A stretch of DNA of 64,000 bases from Plantago major (Eukaryota; Streptophyta; Magnoliopsida; Lamiales; Plantaginaceae). The position numbers and the translations under genes were made by a program. Within the stretch, counting starts at the first letter, position 1; every line of letters starts with the position of its first letter. The notes beneath the pieces are model-generated. The model did no database searches. It had not been told where the DNA came from and worked only from the letters and a program-made list of their open reading frames with translations. Below, piece after piece: positions 49,981-61,574 of the stretch. Where the stretch lies: assembly GCA_026545765.1 (NCBI GenBank), contig CM048844.1, positions 1,674,001 to 1,738,000 on the forward strand, given 5' to 3'.

Positions 49981-50363
49981 GTGGGCATCTCATTATCTAT
50001 TTCAATCTCTTACTTTTATCATGAAATCAAATTCTATACGAAGACTGGGCAATTCGCCCACAATTTTGTTTTATGAGTTAGCGATTATTTGATTTCTTTT
50101 CGGTCTGTGTAAAGGAAACAGAAGGTTGTAAGTTAATTCTCTGCCAATCTTGAAATATTGAGCTCTTCTGATTAGGATTATTCTGCATTCAAGGGAATAT
50201 TTATTGTTCTAATTGTGTATTACACTGGTTTTCTCGGTAACATTCCAATTGTTCATATTATAAAAAGCTTTCCTTTCTTCTTCAACAATCTCTGTCTAGA
50301 CTGTAATATAATATGGTATCCATTTTTTTTTTTTTTTTTCTATTTCTGGTTTCTGTTTGTTTA
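49981..50363. other. Sequence after the last UTP13-like exon
   Basis: Begins with GTGGGC, a possible donor. No Utp13 C-terminal exon is found; a T run lies at about 50325-50339. Confidence 0.5.
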
Positions 50364-50891
50364 GACCACTCCCCATGGGAGTGGTCGTGGCGGCAGCCGT
50401 GTCTCACGGCCGGCCGTCGGTGCTCCAATGGAGCACCACGGCCGGCCGTGAGGCACGGCTGGCCCCAAATTCAGCCTTAACAAGGCTGAATCCAGACGGC
50501 CGAGGCCCCATTTTTTTTTAATTTTTCTTATTTTTTAAAATTAATTTATAAAGTAATATTAAATAAAAAAATACTAAATTCATTATCCATATCTTGTACT
50601 AGATTTGTTATGTTTTTTCTCATTTTTTTTCATTAGGATTTCAATCTCAATAAATTATAAAACGAGTTTTAAGAATTCAATTTGAGTAATTTCAACTTCT
50701 AAACACTCTATAATTTGTGAAGCAAGCTAAAAAAAATATAAAAAAAATACGAAAAAATAAAAATAAAAAACACTATTCACGATCGTCCGACGATCTGTTG
50801 GACAGTTTTTTTTCTGCAGTGGTCGTTAAATCAGCCGTCGCTCACGACCGCAACTATTCATGGTCGTCGCGACGACCCATTGAGAGTGGTC
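50364..50891. mobile_element. PIF/Harbinger-type MITE with GC-rich palindromic core
   Basis: A 528-bp element with 3-bp target duplication TTA (50361-50363, 50892-50894). Termini GACCACTC and GAGTGGTC are complementary and extend imperfectly (left continues CCCATGGGAGTGG; right is preceded by GACGACCCATT). The TTA/TAA duplication indicates PIF/Harbinger (Tourist-like) origin. The left part holds a strong palindrome: CACGGCCGGCCGT and its complement around GGTGCTCCAATGGAGCACC (50407-50453). The rest is A-rich, with no coding sequence. Confidence 0.85.
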
Positions 50892-50912
50892 TTAATAGGT
50901 ATATATTTGCAG

Positions 50913-53900
50913 GGGTTTACAATGTCAGAGCATCAAAATGCTATTGATTATCATGCAAAACAAATCGCCAATCTGGTCGCTCAAGAAGAGACATGTGACA
51001 AGGAACGAGAAGTATTATTGAAGGTGGACTCTATTAATTTATCAGCAACTTAGAGACCTTTAATAGCATGAGCATTGTCAAAGTTAGTCTGATTCATGTA
51101 ATCTAAACTGCTCATATATATCAATCATATATGGCATGACCCTCTCCTACTTGCGTAAAATATACACAATTACACATGCAAATAAGTTATCCTTTAAAAT
51201 TAGTTTAAGAAGATTCGGCAAATAATTAGTCCAGTAAGTTTGGTTATCATGTTAAATTTGTCTAAAATACAATGAGAAAAAAGGATTTAGGATAAACTAG
51301 AGCCTAGATGGGAGGTTTGTATATCAACCCGACAACAATGTTTAAACCCGGACATCAATGTTAATGTTAAAGCTAGAATAAGCTTTTCCTAGCTTGTATG
51401 CACAACAAAAGTTTTGACCATACACCGAAGATATGCAATCACCTAGGTACCGATTCACCCCCTAAATTTGAAAATAAATAAATTTATAAATTATAATGTA
51501 ATATTTTTATTAATTTAGGAGCTCTCCCCTTAACCCAAAATAACCTCATATAGACTAGTTGTGGCTAGTATGATAAATTTTAAAATGCAATGTCACTGTG
51601 ATTATGTTTTTGTTTACTTGTAAAATATAAAACATAATATGTAATTTTTACAATAAAAAATTGTTGCTACGCGTAATCATATTTGCAAGACCATATATAT
51701 AATTGAGAAACTGAACTAAAAATTGCTAATGAGCCTGCCAACTTCCCTACAACAAATAGATGAAATGAACTGCATGAATAAATAGGCTTAGAATGGATTT
51801 TGAATTTTTGATCAAGGAAATCATGTTGCATAAACTTGAATAAAAAAGTCAAATAATTAAAATAGTGGATGATGAATATTAATCGTCGTAATTATTACTT
51901 ATATTGATTCGTTGTTTATTCTCTTTTCAGGATTTGGCTGATTTCATGTCAACCTGCCAAACTTATATTATGACTTTCGATGCCCTAGCAACATCGACCA
52001 TGAACAGATATCCTGAAGAATGGAAGATGAAATGGAAACGTCAAATTCTAAACCACCTCAACAATCCACGAGAAACTTATATGTTGAAACGTTTTACTTT
52101 TAAAAACAGTATACGACATGTAATAATACAATATCGTGGTCGTCCGTCTCTCTTGAATTCTATATGTAAGTATTCTGCACTTTTTCATACTTGATCGAAC
52201 ATGTCGATCTTTCTTCACTACTAAAAATTCTGTACTCTTACTTTGTATTTACCACACACCGTTTAAATTGGTGATGGCACATATTTTTATCATTTAAACA
52301 ATATTCAAGTCAAGTTATTATGCTTAACATCCAAAACACTTATTTGCCCGAGTATTGAAGGTGTTGAATATGAATGTTATTCTTTCTCAGGGAAATGTTC
52401 AAATATGGTCCAGTAATGTGGACCAAGTCCAAATATGGTCATTTAATGAGTTGATTGGTAGATATAGTCCTCCGTGGTAAAGTTTTCGTTTAAGTCCTTT
52501 ATGGTATGAAACTTCAATTCCACATGTGTTTATTGACAAGTGACAACCATAATGTTCATCTAGAAATTAATAATTTAGTATGTCTGTAATGTGCTAACAG
52601 ATATTCAAGATTATTTAATCATGCAAGGTTTCAAACAAGGTTTAGTTTATTATGTGGCTCAGAATGTGTTCATCAATTCTTGTTTACTGTTGAGTTGTCT
52701 CACTTGCATTCATTGCTTCTAGCTAATAGGAACCCCATCATGTTTCGTTGCGTTGGTAGAGTTGTTGGTCCAGTAGAGTACAAGGAATATATGCTTCGAT
52801 ATATACTTCTTTATTCTTGTAGTAATTTTTACAATTATGTTAATTTCGTTGTGACTTGGAGTTTGGGGTGTTGTGTAACTTAGTTTGTGTGGAATGGGGA
52901 CAGATATGAAAAGTTTTAATTATTTGGTTTTTCCAAAATAGGTTTAAGTACTTATTTGTAAAATTGAAATTATTTAGTTTTTCCAGAAGTTATAATCATT
53001 TAAATTTTTTTTTTTTGATAGATAAAGTTGTTTTCTCAAATTGTTGAATTTTGGATGATAATATATTCTGACAACATGTTATTGTTGAGATAATTTGAGA
53101 AACAGGTGGAGGTACAAATGTAATAAAATAATTTTTATTTCATTACAACTAAGGAACACATTTTATTGTTCGAAGGCAATTGGATGGCTCTGAGGCATGA
53201 CAATGGAGAGAAAATTTCCTATTTTTGGGAGGGATAAGTCGAATTGGACACTGTTCTGAAAATACTGTTCAAGCAACTCCAATTCCGTGATAGGGACCGT
53301 TACAAGGTGTATACTCCCCCCATAGAGTAAACTGTAGTATATGTTATCTAATTTAATTGACGGGTATTTGTTTGTGATTTTGTTAAATCAGGATTTTAAG
53401 GATGAAGAAAAAATATAGAGATTAAAAATATTGGTAATTATAAAAAAATATAATTATTTTTTGGGAAAATTTTAGAGGATAAATTTGGATGTTTTGATTA
53501 TTATTTCTATTTTTTTAATTTAAATATTCATAAGGCGAAAGGGCGATCACAGTCGATAGGGAGATCGCCTAGTCGCCTTTGACGATTTGATATGGACTGT
53601 TAGATAAAAAAATCTAATGGTGCATAATCAATTGCCTGTTGTCAGGCATGACGAAGTCTGCCTGACCGTAGAAGAGCCCAAGTAAGTTGGGATAAAAAAA
53701 TTCCAAATTATTACATTTTTGATAATTTAAATCAGTCTTAATAGACTCTCATGAAGCATAGTAATGATAGTAAGCATAATTCCGGGTATTCCTAGCCTGT
53801 CTCTTTTCTATCTACATGTCCGCAAAGACTGTTGTTGAGAGGTTAAAGAGTAGGAGAACTCATTCCTTACGGTTTTCTATTCTCTTACTGTTCTTGCTTG

Positions 53901-55574
53901 CTGTCTGATCTCTGCAACATGAGCTGCCCACTTGTCTGAAAGATGAAAATGTAAGTTTCCCTGTTTACATTCCTATGAGCAGGGTTATACTTATCAATTT
54001 CAACATAATATGGAGTAACAAAAAGCGTATAGGTTGAGATGGAATTTGATGGCAATCAAGAGTATTACCTAGTATAGTTCTATTCCTTGATTATTTTATT
54101 TCCTACGACTTGCTTGAAACTATAAAATTTGTGGAGATGTGATTTTCTCATGTTCTTTGCCAAGATAATAATTTATCCTTTTTACCTCGCTGTATAATCG
54201 TCTGTATTACAAGATTCCACAAGGAATAACCTACAAATTCACATACTGCTTGACTCATTTTCAAATGACTTTGTACCTGTCTTTTAACACGCAGTTTCCG
54301 CATGCACCATTTACTAGAATATTTGTGAACGTTATACGTGCTAAAATTCACTATACATATTTAAGCAATGTGTTTGAAGTGCATTATTTCTAGTTAAAAT
54401 TATAGAATAAGAAATTGACATGGAATGCTTAAAGTGAAATAATTCAATAATGTGTTTTTTACATAATGGGTCCAAAATCAATTGAATTAGTCAAATTCAA
54501 TTGATTTGGTATCACAACTACCTTTGGATTCCTACTTTTGTTCTTTCAGAATTAGGAATAGGTTACTTCTCCATGAATTAGAATTGGTCAAAGTCTAGTT
54601 TATTCACTTTTTATTCATACAATTATTTGTCACATCGATATTGAGCTTTGCTCCAAATTCTTGTGTTTCATTCTCAAGTTTTGTAATAATATCCACTTGT
54701 TCTCCATCAATTTTTTTAATTGGTCACATTTGTTTGTTTTATCTTTGTAAATCCTATTTTGATACGGATTTTTGGTCTTATTATGACAAAGGTTAAAATT
54801 GAAGCAAATGGAAAGATTACGAATCTTGGGTACGTATCCCTTGTTTTATTAAGGGTTAAAAGTTTAAATGTATTTCAACTTTATAAATTTTGACATACAC
54901 GTGCGCAAATTCTGATTTTTTTTATTTCTATTATAAAGTATCCAAATGTTAAAAGAGCGCCACTTGCGTGATGGAGGAGTTGGTCTTTATATACTGTATA
55001 AAGAGAATAACTATTATGTGTCATACCATATACGTGTGTGATTATATATATTATCTATCTCAATGTTTCAATCTTACACTTCTAATGATAAATCTATCTC
55101 AATGTCTCAATGTTACACTTCTAATAATAAATAATATATTTACAGTATATGAGGGGTAGCATCTTCACCTTGTACGCAGATAATCGAGACAAAGCCTTGG
55201 AATATTTGATCTGGGAAGATATCACAAAGGTAATTAATTGTGCTTATCAATATGCCTATTATCTTATTATGTTAGGAAATTGATAAGATGCATTTGTTAT
55301 AATTTTTTTTGAATTAGGTGGAAGAGGCGGAACCTTTGCGCCTCTTGGCACAATTTGAAGTGTCTAAGTTAGGAAAAAAGAAGAGGAAAACTACACAGTG
55401 AAGTTATTCAAGATTCAATTAAGTTTTTTCAGGTATTTTTTTTTTAAATGTCAAATCTATGTCTTTTTTACCATTTTTAATCAATATGTTATGTTTATAC
55501 TTTAGACTCCCGATGTGGATAAAAGGCCCTTGATGATTCAAGATTATCTTAATGAACACAAGAGAATAAGTCAG
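50913..55574 (+). pseudogene. Multi-exon gene of unknown family, probably damaged
   Basis: I infer exons 50913-51023, 51931-52165, 53176-53306, 55146-55229, 55318-55432 and 55506-55574, each with AG/GT borders and matching phases. From the ATG at 50922 they read MSEHQNAIDYHAKQIANLVA, EETCDKEREVLLK, DLADFMSTCQTYIMTFDALA, YPEEWKMKWKRQILNHLNNP, NWMALRHDNGEKISYFWEG, VELDTVLKILFKQLQFRDRD, MRGSIFTLYADNRDKALEYL, IWEDITKVEEAEPLRLLAQF and TPDVDKRPLMIQDYLNEHKR. A TAA at 53235-53237 interrupts exon 3, and exon 5 needs a one-base shift near 55390; otherwise it ends at TGA 55399-55401. I do not recognise the family; it looks helical and charged. The first exon also joins in phase to the last UTP13-like exon, so a chimeric transcript is possible. 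Confidence 0.45.
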
Positions 55575-57714
55575 GTAAAATTGAGATTCTTTTTTCTTTC
55601 CTTTTATTGTATATGCATATAATTGTCAGCACCGAATCCCTTTTATTCTATGTTCTTTTTTCTTTCCTTTTTAGTAGATTTAAAATTAGAAAATATTTAC
55701 AATTAACTTATCAGCCAGGCTCTTTTTTCTATAACTTATAACTTATAAAAAAACAAACCGAAGTGGATTCTCTTTACAAAAAGTACTACGCTTATAAGCA
55801 AGAGATATAGATGTATATGCCACGCACCGATTCTCCAAAATCTTCTACTTATTTATTATTTATCTTACCTACCTTATTTCCCAGCCTAACTCCCTTTTTT
55901 CTTTGATCGAAGGATGTAAATACCGAGAATATTCATGATGAATGTCTATGAAAATAAACTGATTCCACACTTGTCTATTTTGTGGTTAGAGTTCTCCTTT
56001 AGAAATCTCATCTGCCAGTTGCTTAGGTCTTATTTATTTTATGTTACTTTTTAAACTACTTAAATATTTTGTCTAATAAACGGAATTTTAAATGTACGTG
56101 TATACGTAGTCAAAAAGATACTAATCGTCTATATGTGTTTCCCTTCCAAAACAAACGGAGAAGAGTTAAGAGGAATAATCCATTATGATTAGAAGATATA
56201 GACGCCTTGATTAAATCTATGAATTTAGGACTAAAAAAGAAGTCTTTTTACAATCTAGTCTAGGACGAGGATATTCTACTATTATTGTGGGCTGAAGATA
56301 TTTCTCCAGATTAAGCATAAACGAAACAAAAAGTATAGATCAAAATAAATAGGTTGATCATATGCTCGATGGATGACCACACGTTAGAAATGATCCAACT
56401 CGATATTTTGTATTTGGCAACAAGTTCTCTATATTTTATTTTATTTATTAGAATTAGAGTTTTTACTTTAGCTCTTGATTCGATAGATACACATATAGAT
56501 AAGTAGAGATATTAGAGATATTGAATTCATCTTTGGCTGTTTTCTTCTCTTTCTTTCAATGAAATTACTTTTTAACCTTGTGTTCGGTAAGGGAAGTTAC
56601 TAATATACCAGGTTCTTCTCTGTCTCTTTGAGATATTTCGAAATGTGGGTGTGTTGTTATCAATTATAAATTTGTATTTATTTAATTAAGTAATTGTTTG
56701 TATAATATAGTTTTTCTTTTTCTTTTTTCTTTTTCTGCTATGGCTAAGACTTTATTTATAGTAGGCCCCCCTCTTTATTTGTATTTTGGAAGGCCCTTTT
56801 TTTTATAAGTTATGAAGCCAACCACGCATATTCTAAAATGCTTTTTCATAGATAAATCTAAGAATATTAACATCAACAGATACAATTTTAACTAATTCCT
56901 CACAATTTACTTGTATCAACTAAAAGTTTCTGGATAGAGCTCAAACGTAGAGTATAGGAAGTCCTCTGCACTCCCCCATGGCAAATAACTAACAAAGAAC
57001 TATAATATAAATAATCCCTTCTTCCTTACATGGATGGTACTATCCCACATATTTAGTCAAGACTCTTCCTTTCAATCCCGTTTATATTGTTAGCCTTGGG
57101 ACCTATTACAAATTACGAATAGAAGTTTATTTTCACAGTCCACTCCTTTTCCTTTCTCTAAATAAAGTTGTTTCCATTTGCCATTTGCATCTCTCTTCCA
57201 CTTTCAATTTGTGTTGGATTCAAAGTTTTCCTGTTTTTGTTTACAACAATATTATATAAAATATAAAAGTTTCAAAGCAAGATCTTCCAAGTATCGCCCT
57301 ACGTTTTATCATGTGTTCTATTTACTTAGGCATGCTGATAGGTAATAATTAAATATCATCATAATCCAGGTTTATTCGTTTTTCTTCTTGTAGGAGAGCA
57401 ACAATTCACAGTTGCCAGTACACTTCTAAACTTGTACAATTAGATTGAAGATAACTTTTATCATCTCCTTATACTTTTCCAGAAGGCACCACTATTACCT
57501 TACAAACTAGTATTAACCCGTGTCAATGACACATTATAGTTTACTTTTAATTAATAAATAAAATGGAGGCTCAAAATAAATTAATTGAAAACATAAAATA
57601 GTCAAACTTTCTTGTACACAACGTTGGCGGTGGTATCGGTGGGCAGTCCTTCATTCAATACTATATCAACAAGTTTTTTTATGGTACGACTCAACGAATA
57701 TGCTTTTAATTAAA
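55575..57714. other. Long gene-free stretch
   Basis: About 2.1 kb of AT-rich sequence. No protein domain, LTR or clear terminal-repeat element was recognised. If the unknown gene to the left continues, its further exons were not detectable. Confidence 0.4.
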
Positions 57715-58500
57715 GGTTAGGATCCAACCCAACCCAAACCCGTTCGGGACCTGGCGGGTTGATAACATATACTTTTATATCGGGTCATGTACCCGTACCA
57801 GACTTAGTAGTAGATGATACACGTTCTTAACAAAAACTGTATCCCTCAAATCCGAACAAACAAAAAATACAAATGTGTATAACACAATTAATAGGGTTGG
57901 TTACCAACAACCCTCGGGTGGTATGTCCCCCCCCCCCCCCCCCCAAACACACACAAATCTTATTTTACTAATGTAATTTCACTTATTATGGCACCCACCC
58001 ACAACATACCCCCTCCCCCACAGAAAAATGTACATTCTACTAACTTAACCATACAATTTTGCGGTTTGAAACGGATTTGAGTATATGCCCTATTCGCGCA
58101 TGAACATCATTATGATCCCACTCAATCCAAACAATTTCAAGACCCGACAGATTGATAACATATATTTTATATTGGGTCATTTATCGTATCAGACCCGTTA
58201 ATAATTAGTAACTGATACATGTTCTTCAATTAAGATTAAATCACTTAGACCTGAACAAAAATAAAATAGTGTAACGCAACTAGCAGGGTTGGTTCTTAAC
58301 AACCCTCGTGGTGGTATGTGTTTCCAGAGCTAATACACATAAAAATTATTATTTTACAAATATATTTTCACATGTTACGGTTTTACTAATTTAACCATCA
58401 AATGTTGTGGTTCGGGTCATGTTACAAAGTTTTGGAACAGTTTCGAGTATATGTTCGGCCCGGATCTGAACATCATTATTTTGAACTCGACCCATTTAAA
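57715..58500. repeat. ~393-bp diverged tandem duplication with ACCCG-rich segments
   Basis: Copy 1 (about 57719-58112) and copy 2 (about 58113-58500) align throughout: ATTGATAACATATA-like words at 57758 and 58152, CAGGGTTGGTT...AACAACCCTCG at about 57894 and 58286, and ATGAACATCATTAT at about 58099 and 58478. Identity is roughly 65-70% by eye. Copy 1 contains a run of 18 C (57927-57944) that copy 2 lacks. The words AACCCG/GGGTCAT recall the motif-rich arms of the hAT-type elements, but no ends were found. Confidence 0.75.
57927..57944. repeat. Poly-C run (18 C)
   Basis: Eighteen consecutive C in very AT-rich surroundings. Confidence 0.95.
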
Positions 58501-58865
58501 AGTAAAATGACGGAATACCAGTGTAGTAAGATAGTCTAACATAATTGTATCTTATATGCTTTTTTTTATTGTAGTTATTGATTGAAAAAATTAATATTTC
58601 AAAAAAAACAATCTTATTTTGTGATATCTTATTATACTTTTAGTATGCAGTTATATTGCATACACGAACTAAGAATAAAAGTAATTAATGGTTAATATTT
58701 TTTTCTTAAATCGAAGACCAAATCGACAAATTATACGAATAATTCAGTAGGCAAATACAAAGCCAAAATTCAATTAAAAATAATCATATAGGTGAATCAC
58801 TTAGCGTGGCTGGGAACCCTAATGAGTGAATTTATACATTTCAGAATTATATTATTATAGATTAC

Positions 58866-59336
58866 ATTACTCTTACTTAGTACGGTGTTATATTACACAA
58901 AATGATGGGCCATTTTTCATTTTGCAGGGAGGCTGAGATGAAATAAATTTTAGATGGACCTTTAAGAATTTTGTTAGCTGCAATGGACAAGTCGCCTTGA
59001 GAAAAGTTTGCCATTTGATATTCTAACTCATACCTTCTTGCTGAATTATTCTGAGTGTAGATGCGTTTAATGTAGTCCCACATAATCTAGGAAGTCTTGC
59101 ATGATAATATGAGCTCAAGACATGATTTTGGCATCACGAGTCTCCCATATGGAGAGTTCTTTTTTATCCGTCGGAGCTGGAGTTGATCCATCAATATGAC
59201 CCCAAAGTTCTTTGCCTTTGACAAAGATCTCAAACTGGAATGCCCAAGAAGAATAATTTTTACCGGTGAACGTAACAACGCCCAGTGATTCAGATTGTGT
59301 GGTCATTGGATCAAGATCTGAGAAACACGGGACCAA
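58866..59336 (-). pseudogene. Copia gag fragment
   Basis: The minus strand encodes the Copia gag N-terminus: VTFTGKNYSSWAFQFEIFVK, GKELWGHIDGS, LSIWETRDAKIMS, then in a second frame MWDYIKRIYTQNNSARRYEL and EYQMANFSQGDLS (UBN2/Retrotran_gag pattern). A frame change lies at about 59085. Homology stops near 58866, after which no protease or pol is found, so the element is 3'-truncated. Confidence 0.85.
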
Positions 59337-59432
59337 GAAAAGAAAAGAAAACCAAGAAAACCAAGAATTTTGAGGCTAGAGTGGTCTGATCAAGAGGAGA
59401 AGGGGAAAAAAATTTGAATGGCTCTTATACCA

Positions 59433-59587
59433 AAACAAATGTGCAGTCAATATGCAGTGCATTATGAGGTGCCTGCCTTTCATATATATAGGAGATAATT
59501 ACAGGAATAAGTATAAAGAGTATAAAGATAAGACATAATCTACAATAAACTCTAACAAACTGATCTATATTTGACCAAGTCCTAACA
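59433..59587 (-). repeat. Copia 5' LTR of the gag fragment
   Basis: On the minus strand the sequence starts TGTTAGGACTTGG, includes CCTATATATATG (TATA) and ends next to TGGTATAAGAGCC (59432-59420), a one-base variant of the Met-tRNA primer-binding site TGGTATCAGAGC. The LTR is about 155 bp. Its 3' terminus does not end in a clear CA, so the boundary is approximate. Confidence 0.7.
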
Positions 59588-61574
59588 GAAAGATAACAGA
59601 ATATCAGCACATTAAAATTACCCACTCAAATATCAAAATTATGAATAAGTTTTATTTATAAGGAAAGTACATACCCCCCCCCCCCCCCCTTTAATCTATA
59701 TTCTTATAATTTTACAACATATTATTTAGCTGCCAACTTTTTTTCTTTCATCACATCATAAGATCTAGTTTTAAAAGTAAGATCACTGTTGTTTTTTACT
59801 TTCTCTTAAACTATTTACTTAACTCCTAAACTACAAACTTTTTGGTGGTTTTGTATTAGCGAGCGGGGAAGGGTAGAAAAATAATGCACGATTCTCACAT
59901 AAGTCAAATTCTATTTTTAGAACAGCCAAATCCTACTTTAGAGTAAACTTCGCTAAAAGGTCTTTCCCAACAAATAGAGACTTCTTTATTTTAGTATTAC
60001 ACCTAAAGGTACTATGGATATCTTTTATTGCAAATACTTCTCTTTTCAAATCTTATCTACAACAACATTTCTAGATTCTGCCCATTTTATGTTTATGTAA
60101 AATACTAAATATACCTATTGGAGTAACGACTTCATTATGTATAATAACGTATAGAAATTTTGCTTCTATTAGACCTATAGACCTAAATACTATGCTTTAT
60201 ATGTTCTAGCTCGATTACTATCCCATATAATACTAACTAATCTCTCTTCTTAAAACACCCAATAGCTGCTCTTCTTATGAAATAATCAATATACAGTAGT
60301 TACTCCATTAATAAATTAATACTACTACAAAAGGTTATCCATAGCACATGTTGCTGCATTTCAACGACGATAGAGGAGAAAGAGCCTTGCTAACTCATAC
60401 CCATTATTTGTATTAATTGAATAAATGCCTGCATTAGAAGAAAAAAGTACTGGACTATAATTTTTGTTAAATAAAAGATAAAGGGGAATGTAATGTCTTG
60501 AGAAGAGTAGTACTTATCACACATCTTGGCATGTCTTGGGTTGGGAAATCTGAAATGGAAAAGAGCGGAGAACAAACTACAAGCAACAATCAAAGGCATA
60601 ATCGTAGTAATTAATTATTAGAACCGACACGAGAAAAATTTATCTAAAGTTATTAAAGATCTAAAAGACGAAAGGGTTGATTGATAACTTGCTCGTATTC
60701 CTTGGCCTATACTGCCGTTTATTTTCAAAATATTTTCTATATAATATACCAAACAACTTAAAGTCATGTAGAATAATTGTTGTTATTGCATCTAGTACTT
60801 CATTAAGAAATTAATCCAAAAAAAACGTATACTCTTGTTGTAAAGAAATACCTGAAAAATGATCACCAATGAAGTAGAGACCCGCTATTTCCTATTTACG
60901 ACGTACCAACCCTATGCTAGAACCCAACTCACACGAGTAGATCTACCAATATAATTGAGCCTTCCTTAATCTATAGCGGAGTATGTAATAAAACTATATT
61001 TCTTTTTCTTATTAATTCTATTTAATTGTATACCGAGTCGTCATGTATTATATTGTAGAACACAAGCGTGCAACAACTTTCTAAATAGGAAACATACGTA
61101 AAATAGTGGTCATTATGCTTGCTACTAATCAAAGAGCAAAACGTGGTATTTTATATACATGCATGTAATTTAATTTGGATATTTTAAGGGAGGGAAGTTT
61201 TTATTATAGATTTATATAGATGTGTAGTAAGAATGACGACGTCTTCTAATATATTTACTTATGAGTCCAGGTATATCAGTCAATTAACCATGTTTACAAT
61301 TTTATATTAATGCGGAGTTTCTTTACTTTGATTATAACTTATAATAACTACCCAATTAAACTATATAATGACATATAATGAAAACAAAGACATCTTTTAT
61401 ACTTTGTTAACTTCTGTCGTCTTTATCCCGCGACTTCGGTATTGGATCCATGACTTTGAATCTTCTCGGCTCTTAGTTAGTAAAAAATTTCTATTTTCCA
61501 TATAGAGTTAGAAAGGAAAAGTACACATCCTTTTTTTTTTTTTTTGATTTCTCATTTAAATTAGATCTATATTA
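59588..61574. other. Gene-free stretch upstream of the AP-endonuclease-like gene
   Basis: AT-rich with no recognised gene. It contains a run of 16 C (59674-59689). A T run lies at 61531-61545 just before the gene. Short open frames (60390-60599 minus) look random. Confidence 0.45.
59674..59689. repeat. Poly-C run (16 C)
   Basis: Sixteen consecutive C in AT-rich DNA, the second such run within 2 kb. Confidence 0.95.

Noticed and set aside
50717..50947. Lys/Asn-rich 76-codon frame
   Set aside because: It lies mostly inside the A-rich part of the Harbinger MITE.
53630..53675. Hairpin GTCAGGC...GCCTGAC as a Helitron 3' end
   Set aside because: No CTRR terminus with a following T and no TC start upstream were found.
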